Assembly: GCA_947443815.1 (NCBI GenBank)
Contig: CANEXR010000083.1
Coordinates: 1-10,649 of the forward strand
DNA from: Flavobacteriaceae bacterium
GTDB lineage: Bacteria; Bacteroidota; Bacteroidia; Flavobacteriales; Flavobacteriaceae
DNA: 10,649 nt
Reading direction: 5' to 3'
Shown here: positions 1 to 7,889 of the stretch, piece by piece
How positions within the stretch are numbered: position 1 is the first letter of the stretch
Layout: each line of letters begins with the position of its first letter
Program-made: the position numbers and the translations under genes
The notes under the pieces: generated by a model
Told to the model about the DNA's origin: nothing
What the model saw: only the letters and a program-made list of their open reading frames with translations
The model's database searches: none

Positions 1-956
1 CGGATTCCTTTGTATTGTCCCGGAAATTGAACTGACTGATCAAAATACACCGCTAACCTTGGATCTGAATAACCACCCATTATGGATTCCATATCAGCTG
101 ACATACGCACATCAGCCCAAGCACCACTAATGGTAGCAATAGGATTTGTAAATGTTGGAGAAACAACTTTAAAAGTATCTGCATTGGCAGTCATCACACC
201 ATATTTCTGACTAACAGCTTTTTCAGCTTGTGCTTTTGCTAATGTTGGATTCTTTTTAACAATACGCATAGCCAATCTCAAACGCAAAGAATTCGCAAAT
301 TTTACCCATTGTTTGTAATCTCCATTATAAGAAGAAAGATCTGTTCCTGTAAACGTAGAAACTTCGCTTGCATCCGCTCTTTTTGTTAATTCAGTTACAG
401 CAAAATCTAATTCTTGAAACATTAAATTATACACTTCTTCTTGAGAGTCGTACTCAATAACAGGATCAGTAGTTCCAAATTTTGAATATACTATTGGACC
501 ATAAGTATCGGTAACTCTATGCATTGCTTCTACTTTCAAAATTAAAGATAGCGCATAAAATTGATCGTACTTTCCTTTAGCTCTTTGTTCAATTTTTAAA
601 GCATTAGCCATTACATCCCCGTAAGCTGCACCCCATGCAAAGCCATTCCAACCATCAACTAAATCGTAAGTAGTATTGTTGGTGCCTCCTCTAAAAGCAG
701 TTCCTGTAGCCATATAACCTGACCAAATATCTCCTTGTAATCCTTGCTGAACTTGGTATTTCCACTCTGGAGTAAGTACTAATACGTTGTTAAACATTGG
801 CACAAATAATGATTTTATATTATTAAAATCTTGTTCTAATACAGTGTCAGTAGCTCCATTTGGATTGCTATTGATTTCTTCAAAATCTCCTGTACAACTC
901 ACAGCAGCTAGCAATGAGATACAGATAGCGGTTCTTTTTATTTTATTTATTATCAT
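1..956 (-). CDS. SusD/RagB-family outer-membrane lipoprotein, 3' end missing
   Basis: Glycan-binding surface lipoprotein that normally caps the SusC transporter encoded just upstream. The first 318 codons are in view and the frame is open to the left edge. The ATG at 954-956 lies 10 bases after the susC stop, so the two are almost certainly co-transcribed and probably translationally coupled. The N-terminus is a lipoprotein signal: basic start, hydrophobic stretch ISLLAAVS, then Cys21, followed by TGDFEEINSNPN. The acidic residues just after the Cys fit the Bacteroidota surface-export signal, and the DFEEINxNPN start is typical of the SusD-like_2 branch. Helical stretches follow, including QGDIWSGYMA and a segment around VMANALKIEQRAKG, as in the TPR-like SusD fold. 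The segment KQWVKFANSLRLRLAMRI is a well-conserved SusD block. The ligand cannot be predicted. Family assignment is secure; the subfamily is from recall. Confidence 0.95.
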   Translation of the reverse strand, partial: MIINKIKRTAICISLLAAVSCTGDFEEINSNPNGATDTVLEQDFNNIKSLFVPMFNNVLVLTPEWKYQVQQGLQGDIWSGYMATGTAFRGGTNNTTYDLVDGWNGFAWGAAYGDVMANALKIEQRAKGKYDQFYALSLILKVEAMHRVTDTYGPIVYSKFGTTDPVIEYDSQEEVYNLMFQELDFAVTELTKRADASEVSTFTGTDLSSYNGDYKQWVKFANSLRLRLAMRIVKKNPTLAKAQAEKAVSQKYGVMTANADTFKVVSPTFTNPIATISGAWADVRMSADMESIMGGYSDPRLAVYFDQSVQFPGQYKGI

Positions 957-966
957 GATTTTTTTA

Positions 967-3900
967 TTAGAAAGTTACATTTAAATTCAACCCAATACTT
1001 CTGGTAGATGGCATACCGAATACGTCAACACCTTGTAAACCTTCTCCAGTACTTAGTGAAATATTTGGATCAAAAGGAGCATCTTTATAGATGAAACCTA
1101 AATTTCTGGCAATTAATGATAAACTTGCAGATTGTAAGAACGATAGTTTTTCAACATTGAAAGTATATCCAACTGAGATTTCTCTAATACTTATATTCGT
1201 TGCATCATACACATATTCTCCTGTTGCACCTGCTCTACCTCCAGTTTGTTTGTAATAGCTTTCAGCAGGATACTTTCCTGAATAGGCGCTTCCATTAGGA
1301 TAAACTGCATTAATAGCAACTCCACCTGCATTTCGCGCATCTCCTGTAGCTTTTGAAACTCCAAATTCATCATTTATAGCCTCAGTTAAGCTCATAACGT
1401 TACCACCAAATCTTCCGTCAATCAATACGTTTGCTGTAAAAGAACCAAATTTAAATGAGTTAGAAAAACCTAACATAAAATCTGGATTTGCATTTCCTAC
1501 TTCTTCGAAACCTGTTTTTTGAATGGTTCCATCAGCATTTAATAATACTCTACCTTGGGCGTCTTTTTTAAGATTTACACCTTCTATAACTCCAAAAGGT
1601 CTTCCTTCAATCAAAGCATATCTGTAGTTATTAACTCCAGGATCTGTTAAATTGATTCTTCCTCCTAGTTCTGCAGGAATTTCTTTAACTTCATTTTTGT
1701 TTTTTGCAAAGTTTACCGCCGTATCCCAAGAAAAAGCATCTGTTTTAATAACCTTAGCTGTTAATACAATTTCAATTCCAGAATTAGCAATACTTCCTGC
1801 ATTGAAACCGTAGTTCAAATATCCATAAGGATTAGTGGCTGGAGCAGGAACTTGAATGTATTGATTTTTTGTAACTGAATTATAATACGATAACTCAATT
1901 CCAAACTTGTTATCAAACATTCTCCATTCTGTACCAATTTCAAACTCTGATTTTAATTCTGGTTTTAAAGATTCCCCTGGTCTTGGACCTACAGTAGGGT
2001 TAATGATAACACCACCTTTAATAGTTGATCTTGGAGAAGTTACGAAAGAAGAAATATCATTTCCAACTTGTGCATACGAAGCTCTAATTTTTCCAAAATT
2101 AATGAATGATGGTAATGTTGTCATTTCGCTAATCAAAGCTGTTACACCAACTGATGGATAAAAGAAAGACAATTTGTCTGTATTTACTAGCGTTGATGAC
2201 CAGTCATTTCTTCCAGATACATCAAGATATAAATAATTTTTATACCCAATATTTGCTGTTGCAAAAACAGATTGTACCTCTTTGCTTGCACCTAAAGTTT
2301 GTGTGTTATTTGCATTGTTAACAAAATTTCCTAAAGTAAACCAGTTGGCATACACCAAACCACCTTCTTTTGAATCTAATGTTGTACGATCATTATCTAT
2401 TGTATTGGTTATACTCGCACCAATATTAGAATTGAAGGTAAAATCTTGATTGAATTTTGTATTAATCGTAGCAATAAAATCACCATAACGTTGCGTGCTT
2501 AAGCTATTATCGTTAAAATACCTACCATTTGGTGGAGCTAATGTTCCTTGAGTTGTAGCATACATTTTTTTGTCAAACTCACGTTGTACTCTATTATAAC
2601 TGTATCTTGAAGCAAGACTCAACCAACTATTTACTTTATAATCTAAAGCTAGATTTCCTTTAAAGAAACTATCTGTGTTTTCTGATTTGTTTCTATTAAT
2701 AGCCCAGAATGGATTTTGCAAAATATCTCTATCTGTCATCCAATTTTGAACCATCATATTTCTTGCAGGATCAAAAACTTCAAAATTATTTTTGTATTCA
2801 TTGAAATCATTTCCTCTTGGCATCAAATAAACACCTGTCAATGGATTAAAATACAAACCGCTCACTGGTTTATTAATAATAGATTGAGATGTATAAGTAG
2901 CATTTGCAGCAACCGTTAATTTATCATTGAAAAATTTTCCAGTTTGTTGAATACCAAAATTGTTTTTCTTCAAGCTATTGCCTGGAATAATTCCTGATGC
3001 ACTTGTATTTGCATAAGAAACACTTGTTGAAGATAGTGCAGTTGCAGTAGAAAAAGTCAAAGACGTAATTTGAGTATTACCCGTTTCAAAGAATCCTTTC
3101 ACATGATCTTCAGAAGCTGTTTTTGCTCCCCAAGTTTCCTCACCACCGGCAACAGCTACATATTCATTTTGAAATTTTGGTAAATAAGCTGCCGTTTCAA
3201 ATGTAGTTGTTGAAGTAGCTGATAAATTTGATTTTCCTGCTTTTGCTTTTTTAGAATTTAATAAAATTACACCATTAGCACCCTGACTTCCATAAAGAGC
3301 TGTTGCAGCCGCCCCTTTTAATACAGTCATTCCCTCATAATCATCTGGATTTAATAATGAAACTACATCACCACCATCTCTATTACCACCATCAGTATCT
3401 CCAAATGAATTGTTAGGTTGTCCTGAAGTTCCATTAAACAGAGGAATACCGTCAATAACGTAAAGAGGTTGATTGTTAGTCACTGAAGAATTACCACGAA
3501 TCACCACTTTTGTAGATCCTCCAGTACCTCCTGCACTTTTAGTCACTACAACTCCTGCAATTTTACCTGCAATGGTATTAATGATATTCGCATCTTTAAC
3601 TCGGGTTAGTTCCTCTCCCTTTAATTCTTGGGCGGCATAAGTTAACGATTTTCTCGTTTTTTTGATACCCAATGAAGTTACTACAACTTCCGAAAGCGCA
3701 GTTGTACTCGCTTCTTTCAATTGTACTTTCATAGCAGTAGCATCACTAACCACTACATTTTGAGTTTCTGATCCAAGGTAAGAAATAATTAAGATACTAC
3801 CCTTTTGAGCTTGGATGGAAAATACACCATCAAAATCAGTTGTGGTTCCATTCGATTCCCCTTTTACTACAACATTTGCACCTGGCAATGGAGCTCCTGA

Positions 3901-3993
3901 AGCATCGGTTACCGTACCTTTGATGGTTTTTACTTGTGCAAGGGTTACCTGCGTAGTAAAAATAATCATTACGATTAAGAAAATTTGTTTCAT
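967..3993 (-). CDS. SusC/RagA-family TonB-dependent outer-membrane transporter
   Basis: Outer-membrane beta-barrel that imports oligosaccharides or other bulky nutrients together with its SusD partner, powered by TonB-ExbBD. The protein has 1008 residues, a normal length. In order: a Sec signal peptide (about 1-19, ending QVTLA before Gln20); a carboxypeptidase-D regulatory-like domain (about 21-95, GTVTDASGAPLPGANV); a TonB-box-like stretch SEVVVTSLG (101-109); a plug (about 112-245) containing the SusC signature LYVIDGIPL (177-185); then the barrel, ending in aromatic Phe (LNLNVTF). There is no extra N-terminal signalling (STN) domain, so control through a FecR/ECF sigma relay is not expected. 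This fits the neighbouring two-component system being the regulator. No clear Shine-Dalgarno is seen before the ATG, which is usual in this phylum. Substrate is unknown. Confidence 0.97.
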   Translation of the reverse strand: MKQIFLIVMIIFTTQVTLAQVKTIKGTVTDASGAPLPGANVVVKGESNGTTTDFDGVFSIQAQKGSILIISYLGSETQNVVVSDATAMKVQLKEASTTALSEVVVTSLGIKKTRKSLTYAAQELKGEELTRVKDANIINTIAGKIAGVVVTKSAGGTGGSTKVVIRGNSSVTNNQPLYVIDGIPLFNGTSGQPNNSFGDTDGGNRDGGDVVSLLNPDDYEGMTVLKGAAATALYGSQGANGVILLNSKKAKAGKSNLSATSTTTFETAAYLPKFQNEYVAVAGGEETWGAKTASEDHVKGFFETGNTQITSLTFSTATALSSTSVSYANTSASGIIPGNSLKKNNFGIQQTGKFFNDKLTVAANATYTSQSIINKPVSGLYFNPLTGVYLMPRGNDFNEYKNNFEVFDPARNMMVQNWMTDRDILQNPFWAINRNKSENTDSFFKGNLALDYKVNSWLSLASRYSYNRVQREFDKKMYATTQGTLAPPNGRYFNDNSLSTQRYGDFIATINTKFNQDFTFNSNIGASITNTIDNDRTTLDSKEGGLVYANWFTLGNFVNNANNTQTLGASKEVQSVFATANIGYKNYLYLDVSGRNDWSSTLVNTDKLSFFYPSVGVTALISEMTTLPSFINFGKIRASYAQVGNDISSFVTSPRSTIKGGVIINPTVGPRPGESLKPELKSEFEIGTEWRMFDNKFGIELSYYNSVTKNQYIQVPAPATNPYGYLNYGFNAGSIANSGIEIVLTAKVIKTDAFSWDTAVNFAKNKNEVKEIPAELGGRINLTDPGVNNYRYALIEGRPFGVIEGVNLKKDAQGRVLLNADGTIQKTGFEEVGNANPDFMLGFSNSFKFGSFTANVLIDGRFGGNVMSLTEAINDEFGVSKATGDARNAGGVAINAVYPNGSAYSGKYPAESYYKQTGGRAGATGEYVYDATNISIREISVGYTFNVEKLSFLQSASLSLIARNLGFIYKDAPFDPNISLSTGEGLQGVDVFGMPSTRSIGLNLNVTF

Positions 3994-4021
3994 TTTTAAA
4001 AAGTTTTTGTTAGTTATGGTG

Positions 4022-4029
4022 TAAATTTA
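4022..4029 (-). promoter_or_regulatory. candidate -7 element of the susC promoter
   Basis: On the minus strand this reads TAAATTTA, one base off the Bacteroidota -7 consensus TAnnTTTG. It ends 28 bases upstream of the susC start codon. No TTG lies at the expected 17-23 base distance, which would suit an activator-dependent promoter. In AT-rich DNA such an octamer can arise by chance, so this is a weak call supported mainly by its position relative to the paired sites at 4062-4091. Confidence 0.3.
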
Positions 4030-4056
4030 TTGTTAAGGGTTTTCTAAAAAAAATTA

Positions 4057-4091
4057 TTTAAACCAACAGTACTAGTTTTTAAACCAACGAC
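4057..4091 (-). promoter_or_regulatory. paired direct repeat, candidate LytTR regulator binding site
   Basis: An 11-base sequence, TTTAAACCAAC on the plus strand, occurs perfectly twice, at 4057-4067 and 4078-4088, exactly 21 bases (two helical turns) apart. On the susC strand the embedded 9-base half-sites are GTCGTTGGT (4083-4091) and ACTGTTGGT (4062-4070), separated by 12 bases. The LytTR half-site consensus as I recall it, [TA][AC][CA]GTTN[AG][TG], is matched at 6 and 7 of 8 defined positions. Paired 9-base direct repeats with a 12-base gap are the geometry known for AgrA-, ComE- and VirR-type regulators. A LytTR response regulator is encoded about 1.2 kb away, and the site lies 64-98 bases upstream of the susC start. 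Binding by that regulator is inferred. Confidence 0.65.
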
Positions 4092-4117
4092 ATCTTTCAA
4101 TCAACAATGCGTTTCAC

Positions 4118-4129
4118 GAAAACGTTTTC
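4118..4129. promoter_or_regulatory. 12-base palindrome GAAAACGTTTTC, candidate operator
   Basis: This is a perfect 12-base palindrome with a central CG, in the control region between the divergent susC and sensor-kinase genes. The form resembles LacI/GalR-family operators, for example the cre-type pattern with AAnCGnTT at its centre. No LacI-family gene is in the window, so the binding protein would be encoded elsewhere. It lies 163 bases before the kinase start and 125 bases before the susC start, on the far side of the LytTR-like site from susC. A role for either gene is inferred. Confidence 0.4.
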
Positions 4130-4291
4130 TCAAAATGGTTTTATTTCCTTTTTTAAATATTTTTAGAATTTTTATTGGAAAAATGCGGTTTTTATTGCCA
4201 AATTGATTAAAGTTGCAAATTAAAACCAAAACTTATTTCATTTAATATCGCTAAAGCAAGTCACATCGAAAAAGTAAATAAAATAAAGGAA

Positions 4292-5326
4292 ATGAAATTC
4301 GAAATTAAACTTCAAAATCATATTTGGTTTTGGGGGGTGTATTTTCTATTGAATTTTCTGCGTTGGGGAGCCTATTTTAATGACTATCAATATTCTTTCA
4401 AATCGAACCTTATTGAATTTGCCTTGCACATCCCACTGGTTTATTTTAATTTGTTTGTTTTAGTTCCTAGATATGTTTTAAAATCACATTACATTAAATA
4501 TGCAATGGCACTTTTGTTGAGCTTATTTGCTATCTATTTATTAAAAACAGGACTAACTTATTTTATAATATCTGAAAACATTTGGCCAGAAGCCAATCGC
4601 GAATACAGACCATTCGAAACTAATCATATTGTTGCCGTTTGCATTGGCGAGTTATATGTATTGGCAATGGCTTCATCCGTTTATTTAACCTTAACCTGGC
4701 TTAAAGAAAGAGATCGAAACAGAGCACTAAGAGAGGAACAGTTTAAAATTAAACTCAAATATTTAAAAACGCAGATTCAGCCCCATTTCTTCTTTAATAC
4801 ACTGAATAACTTATATGCACTATCGTTAGAATCTTCTAATAAAGTTCCTGATGTAATCATCAAACTTTCAAAGCTGATGGAATATGTCTTGTATGACATC
4901 GAAGGAACTAAATTTGTTCCGCTAATAAAAGAAATTGATTATTTGCAAAATTACATTGAAATTGAAAAACTACGTTTCGAAAATGCAACAGTAAACATCA
5001 ATATTGAATCTAATATTGATACGGTCAAAGTTCCTCCTTTATTATTTATTTCACTTTTAGAAAATGCCTTTAAGCATGGTGGTGCAAATAATGAAAATCT
5101 TAAAATAAAAATCAATTGCAAAGTTATTGACGGTACTATTTTGAATTTTGAAATACTAAATAATTTTGTACTTTCACCAGATTTTAAAACAAAAAAAGGC
5201 ATCGGTTTAACCAATACAAAGAAAAGACTAAAGCTTATTTTCAATAATGATTATACTTTAGAACACAAGATAAAATTCAATTATTATATCATCCGCATAC
5301 AAATACCCATTCCTAATGAAGATTAA
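4292..5326 (+). CDS. LytS/YehU-type membrane sensor histidine kinase
   Basis: Inner-membrane histidine kinase that phosphorylates the LytTR regulator encoded immediately downstream. The N-terminal 136 residues hold four predicted membrane helices (about 11-30, 40-59, 70-92, 112-136). Only short loops join them and there is no recognisable periplasmic or PAS sensor domain. A short linker rich in charged residues (138-155) leads to the His_kinase domain: QIQPHFFFNTLNNLYAL, with His165 as the predicted phosphoacceptor. The ATPase domain has an N box LLENAFKHG (255-263, Asn258) and a G box GIGLTNT (303-309). At 344 residues it is a normal size for the family. Its 3' end overlaps the regulator gene by 11 bases, so the two are one operon. 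The start at 4292 places the first helix ten residues in. The signal sensed is unknown. Confidence 0.93.
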   Translation: MKFEIKLQNHIWFWGVYFLLNFLRWGAYFNDYQYSFKSNLIEFALHIPLVYFNLFVLVPRYVLKSHYIKYAMALLLSLFAIYLLKTGLTYFIISENIWPEANREYRPFETNHIVAVCIGELYVLAMASSVYLTLTWLKERDRNRALREEQFKIKLKYLKTQIQPHFFFNTLNNLYALSLESSNKVPDVIIKLSKLMEYVLYDIEGTKFVPLIKEIDYLQNYIEIEKLRFENATVNINIESNIDTVKVPPLLFISLLENAFKHGGANNENLKIKINCKVIDGTILNFEILNNFVLSPDFKTKKGIGLTNTKKRLKLIFNNDYTLEHKIKFNYYIIRIQIPIPNED

Positions 5327-6017
5327 ATGTATTTTGATTGACGATGAACCATTGGCTATAAAAGTGCTTCAAAATTATTTCAATAATTTTCATGATTTTG
5401 AAATAATTGGCACTTTCAACAATGCTTTAGATGCTTTAGATTTTATTAACAATAATGCTGTTGATGCTGCTTTTTTAGACATCAATATGCCTATGATGAC
5501 TGGCTTTGAACTAATCAGTTTAATCGAAAATAAAACCATGGTGATTATCACAACTGCATTTAGGGAGTTTGCTGCAGAAAGCTATGATTTAGATGTTTTA
5601 GACTATTTAGTTAAACCAATACCGCTTCCGAGATTCATAAAATGCATTCATAAAATTACAACTGAATTTAATATTAAAAACAATATTAAAATTGAAAACC
5701 TCAGGATTGACTCTCATATTTTTATCAAAGTAGATAAAAAAATGGTGAAAATAAATATAGATGAAATCCTGTTTATCGAAGGAATGAAGGAATACATCAA
5801 AGTTGTTACTATTGAAAAAACCTATATTACTCACAAGTCATTAACTTCTTTATCCGATGAACTACCCTCGGATAGCTTTATACGAATACATAAATCCTAC
5901 ACCATTGCCTTGAACAAAGTGAAATTTATTGAAGGAAATAGGATTCAGATTCTTTCTTATACGCTACCTATTGGAAGAAATTACAGCAAAGAAGTAAAAA
6001 GTAAAATTTTAGAATAA
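5316..6017 (+). CDS. LytTR-family response regulator
   Basis: Cytoplasmic transcription regulator controlled by phosphorylation. The receiver domain (1-120) shows the acidic pocket Asp9-Asp10-Glu11, the phosphoacceptor Asp55 in AFLDINMPMM, the switch Thr79/Thr80, and the conserved Lys100 in YLVKPIPL. The LytTR DNA-binding domain (about 133-233) shows IFIKVDKKMVKI, ILFIEGMKEYIKV and FIRIHKSYTIALNKV, ending with the usual LPIGRNYSKEV. All key residues are present and the length, 233, is normal. The ATG lies inside the last codons of the kinase gene, so translation is probably coupled. LytTR proteins bind paired 9-base direct repeats. A good candidate pair lies at 4062-4091 in front of susC, so the likely job is control of the susCD operon, though autoregulation is also possible. 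Confidence 0.94.
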   Translation: MKIKCILIDDEPLAIKVLQNYFNNFHDFEIIGTFNNALDALDFINNNAVDAAFLDINMPMMTGFELISLIENKTMVIITTAFREFAAESYDLDVLDYLVKPIPLPRFIKCIHKITTEFNIKNNIKIENLRIDSHIFIKVDKKMVKINIDEILFIEGMKEYIKVVTIEKTYITHKSLTSLSDELPSDSFIRIHKSYTIALNKVKFIEGNRIQILSYTLPIGRNYSKEVKSKILE

Positions 6018-6093
6018 GTTTTTTCATGAAAAAAATCAATTAGCATTCATAATCTCAATAAAAACACACTTTATTGAATAAATAATGCTGTTT

Positions 6094-6117
6094 GTATAAA
6101 AATTATCATTTTTATAC
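6094..6117. promoter_or_regulatory. perfect inverted repeat upstream of the sugar permease gene
   Basis: Arms GTATAAAAAT (6094-6103) and ATTTTTATAC (6108-6117) are perfect complements with a 4-base spacer. The repeat sits in the 191-base gap between the regulator stop and the permease start. A -7-like octamer TATATTTA (6149-6156, one mismatch to TAnnTTTG) begins 31 bases downstream, without a matching TTG, so the permease may have its own controlled promoter. The repeat could be an operator or an RNA hairpin. It is not followed by a T run and has almost no G or C, so a terminator is unlikely. A second, weaker palindrome (TTTTTTCATGAAAAAA, 6019-6034) follows the regulator stop directly. Confidence 0.4.
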
Positions 6118-6208
6118 TGAAATATTTTTTTTTAGTTTCCTTAAGAAATATATTTACAGTCTTGCAGCAAAAAAAGAAATAATTAATCTAAAAAACCAAA
6201 AAAAAATT

Positions 6209-7870
6209 ATGAATTCAGAACAGACGAAGTCGAATAATTCGGCTCTTTACACATTAATAACCGTATTCTTCTTTTGGGGATTTATTGGAGCATCAAATGG
6301 TGTTTTTATCCCTTTTTGCAAAGCAAAGTTTGGCTTAGACCAATTTCAAAGTCAATTAATCGATTTTGCTTTTTATGGTGCTTATTATATAGGAGCCATT
6401 CTTCTTTTTATTTTTAGCAGCATTGCAAAAAAAGATATCCTTAATGGTTGGGGTTTCAAAAAAGGAATTATTTACGGACTATTAATTAGCACATTTGGAG
6501 CAGCGCTAATGATATTGGCAGTAACACAAGGAAGTTACTTATTTATACTTGGTGCATTATTTATAGTAGCATTAGGATTTTCGTTACAACAAACTTCTGC
6601 TCAGCCTTTTGCAGCTTCGTTAGGGGAACCACATAGTGCATCAAGTAGATTAAATCTTGCTGGGGGTATTAACTCATTGGGAACCACAATTGGTCCAATA
6701 GTGGTTTCTTTTGCCTTGTTTGGCGTGATTTCGGGAGTTAGTATTGAAGAGTTTGCTCAAAAAGAAAATTCATTGGATTCAATGAGAATTCTTTATGTGT
6801 TTGTCGGAGGCCTTTTTTTATTAGCAGCAGCCTTATTTCATTTTTCTAAAAAATTACCTTCTGGAAAGAGCGATTCTTCTTTTGAAACTGCAAATAAAGC
6901 AATGAGAACTTTAATTGCTATTACTGTAATTTTAGTAGCTATTTTTGCTTACATCTTTTCTCGCTATGAAGATCCAGAATTCATTACTCGTTTTATAGAA
7001 AATAAAGAAAAAGATTATTTAGGATTATCATTAACCATTTCTACCTTAGTTGTAGTTGTCATAGGATTGTTATTTGCTAACACTACTGCTCAAAAAAATC
7101 CAGAAGGATGGGGAGCTATGAAATATCCTCAACTAGTATTGGGTATGTTAGCTCTTTTCTCTTATGTAGGTGTCGAAGTAACCATTGGTAGTAACCTTGG
7201 TGAATTATTAAAAACACCTGATTTTGGTTCTATTACAGGTCCAGGATTAGCACCTTTTATGTCTATGTATTGGGGAAGCTTAATGATTGGAAGATGGGCA
7301 GGAGCTATTTCTGTTTTCAATCCTTCATCACAACTTAAAAAGATTTTATTGATTGTAATTCCTTATTTAGCTTTTGGGGTTGTTCTAACTGCTAATGCCA
7401 TTTCTGGACAAGACATAACACCATTATATGCTTATGCATTCGTGATCATCTTTCAAATTGCAGGTTTCTTTTTAGGAAAAGATCAACCTTCAAGAACCTT
7501 AATGATTTTTGGATTAATGGGAATGATTGCCATGATAATCGGATTATTAACTACTGGAACAATCGCAATTTTCGCTTTCATGAGTGGTGGATTGTTCTTG
7601 AGTATTATGTGGCCTTGTATTTTTTCTTTGGCTATTGCAGGTTTAGGAAAATATACTTCACAAGGTTCAGCATTTTTAGTAATGATGATTTTGGGTGGTG
7701 GAATTATTCCTCCTCTACAAGGTAAACTAGCTGATATTATTGGTATCCATACTTCTTATTTTATCCCAGTATTGTGTTTTGGATTCATAGCATTCTACGG
7801 ATGGAAAGTAATTGCAATTCTTCAAAAACAGGGAATTGGCCATGAAATTGAAGTAGGCGGAGGTCATTAA
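6209..7870 (+). CDS. FHS-family (FucP/GluP-like) MFS sugar permease
   Basis: Inner-membrane sugar transporter of the fucose/glucose-galactose permease family, 553 residues. The family is shown by FFFWGFIGASNGVFIP (21-35), QPFAASLG (132-139), SASSRLNLAGGINSLGTTIGP (143-163), GRWAGA (361-366) and SAFLVMMILGGGIIPPLQG (487-505). It is about 110-140 residues longer than typical members. The extra length falls in a segment after helix 6 (about 232-290, two hydrophobic stretches) and another after helix 8 (about 378-423, two more). The positions of E. coli FucP Asp46 and Glu135 align with Gly31 and Gln128, so proton coupling may differ; Asp52 and Glu323 lie within membrane helices. A frame exists upstream to 6092, but its 39 extra codons are low-complexity, AT-rich and start at TTG, so the ATG at 6209 was chosen. 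It lies downstream of the LytTR pair and suggests the locus handles a sugar. Substrate is unknown. Confidence 0.92.
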   Translation: MNSEQTKSNNSALYTLITVFFFWGFIGASNGVFIPFCKAKFGLDQFQSQLIDFAFYGAYYIGAILLFIFSSIAKKDILNGWGFKKGIIYGLLISTFGAALMILAVTQGSYLFILGALFIVALGFSLQQTSAQPFAASLGEPHSASSRLNLAGGINSLGTTIGPIVVSFALFGVISGVSIEEFAQKENSLDSMRILYVFVGGLFLLAAALFHFSKKLPSGKSDSSFETANKAMRTLIAITVILVAIFAYIFSRYEDPEFITRFIENKEKDYLGLSLTISTLVVVVIGLLFANTTAQKNPEGWGAMKYPQLVLGMLALFSYVGVEVTIGSNLGELLKTPDFGSITGPGLAPFMSMYWGSLMIGRWAGAISVFNPSSQLKKILLIVIPYLAFGVVLTANAISGQDITPLYAYAFVIIFQIAGFFLGKDQPSRTLMIFGLMGMIAMIIGLLTTGTIAIFAFMSGGLFLSIMWPCIFSLAIAGLGKYTSQGSAFLVMMILGGGIIPPLQGKLADIIGIHTSYFIPVLCFGFIAFYGWKVIAILQKQGIGHEIEVGGGH

Positions 7871-7889
7871 TCACCATCTAATAACAAAT

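Noticed and set aside
787..984. Plus-strand frame opposite the susC/susD junction, and similar antisense frames within susC, the kinase, the regulator and the SDR gene.
   Set aside because: They are shadows of well-supported genes on the other strand, with no signal peptide, motif or promoter of their own.
4169..4197. Direct repeat TTTTTATTG at 4169-4177 and 4189-4197, 20 bases apart, upstream of the kinase gene.
   Set aside because: It is short and T-rich, the spacing is not 21, and it does not match the LytTR half-site pattern; chance is a good explanation.
6019..6034. Palindrome TTTTTTCATGAAAAAA after the regulator stop as a terminator.
   Set aside because: The stem is almost entirely A-T with a four-base loop, too weak for a Rho-independent terminator.
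6092..6208. Longer N-terminus for the sugar permease starting at TTG 6092.
   Set aside because: The 39 extra codons are low-complexity, run through the inverted repeat at 6094-6117, and would precede a normal family N-terminus that begins with its own ATG.
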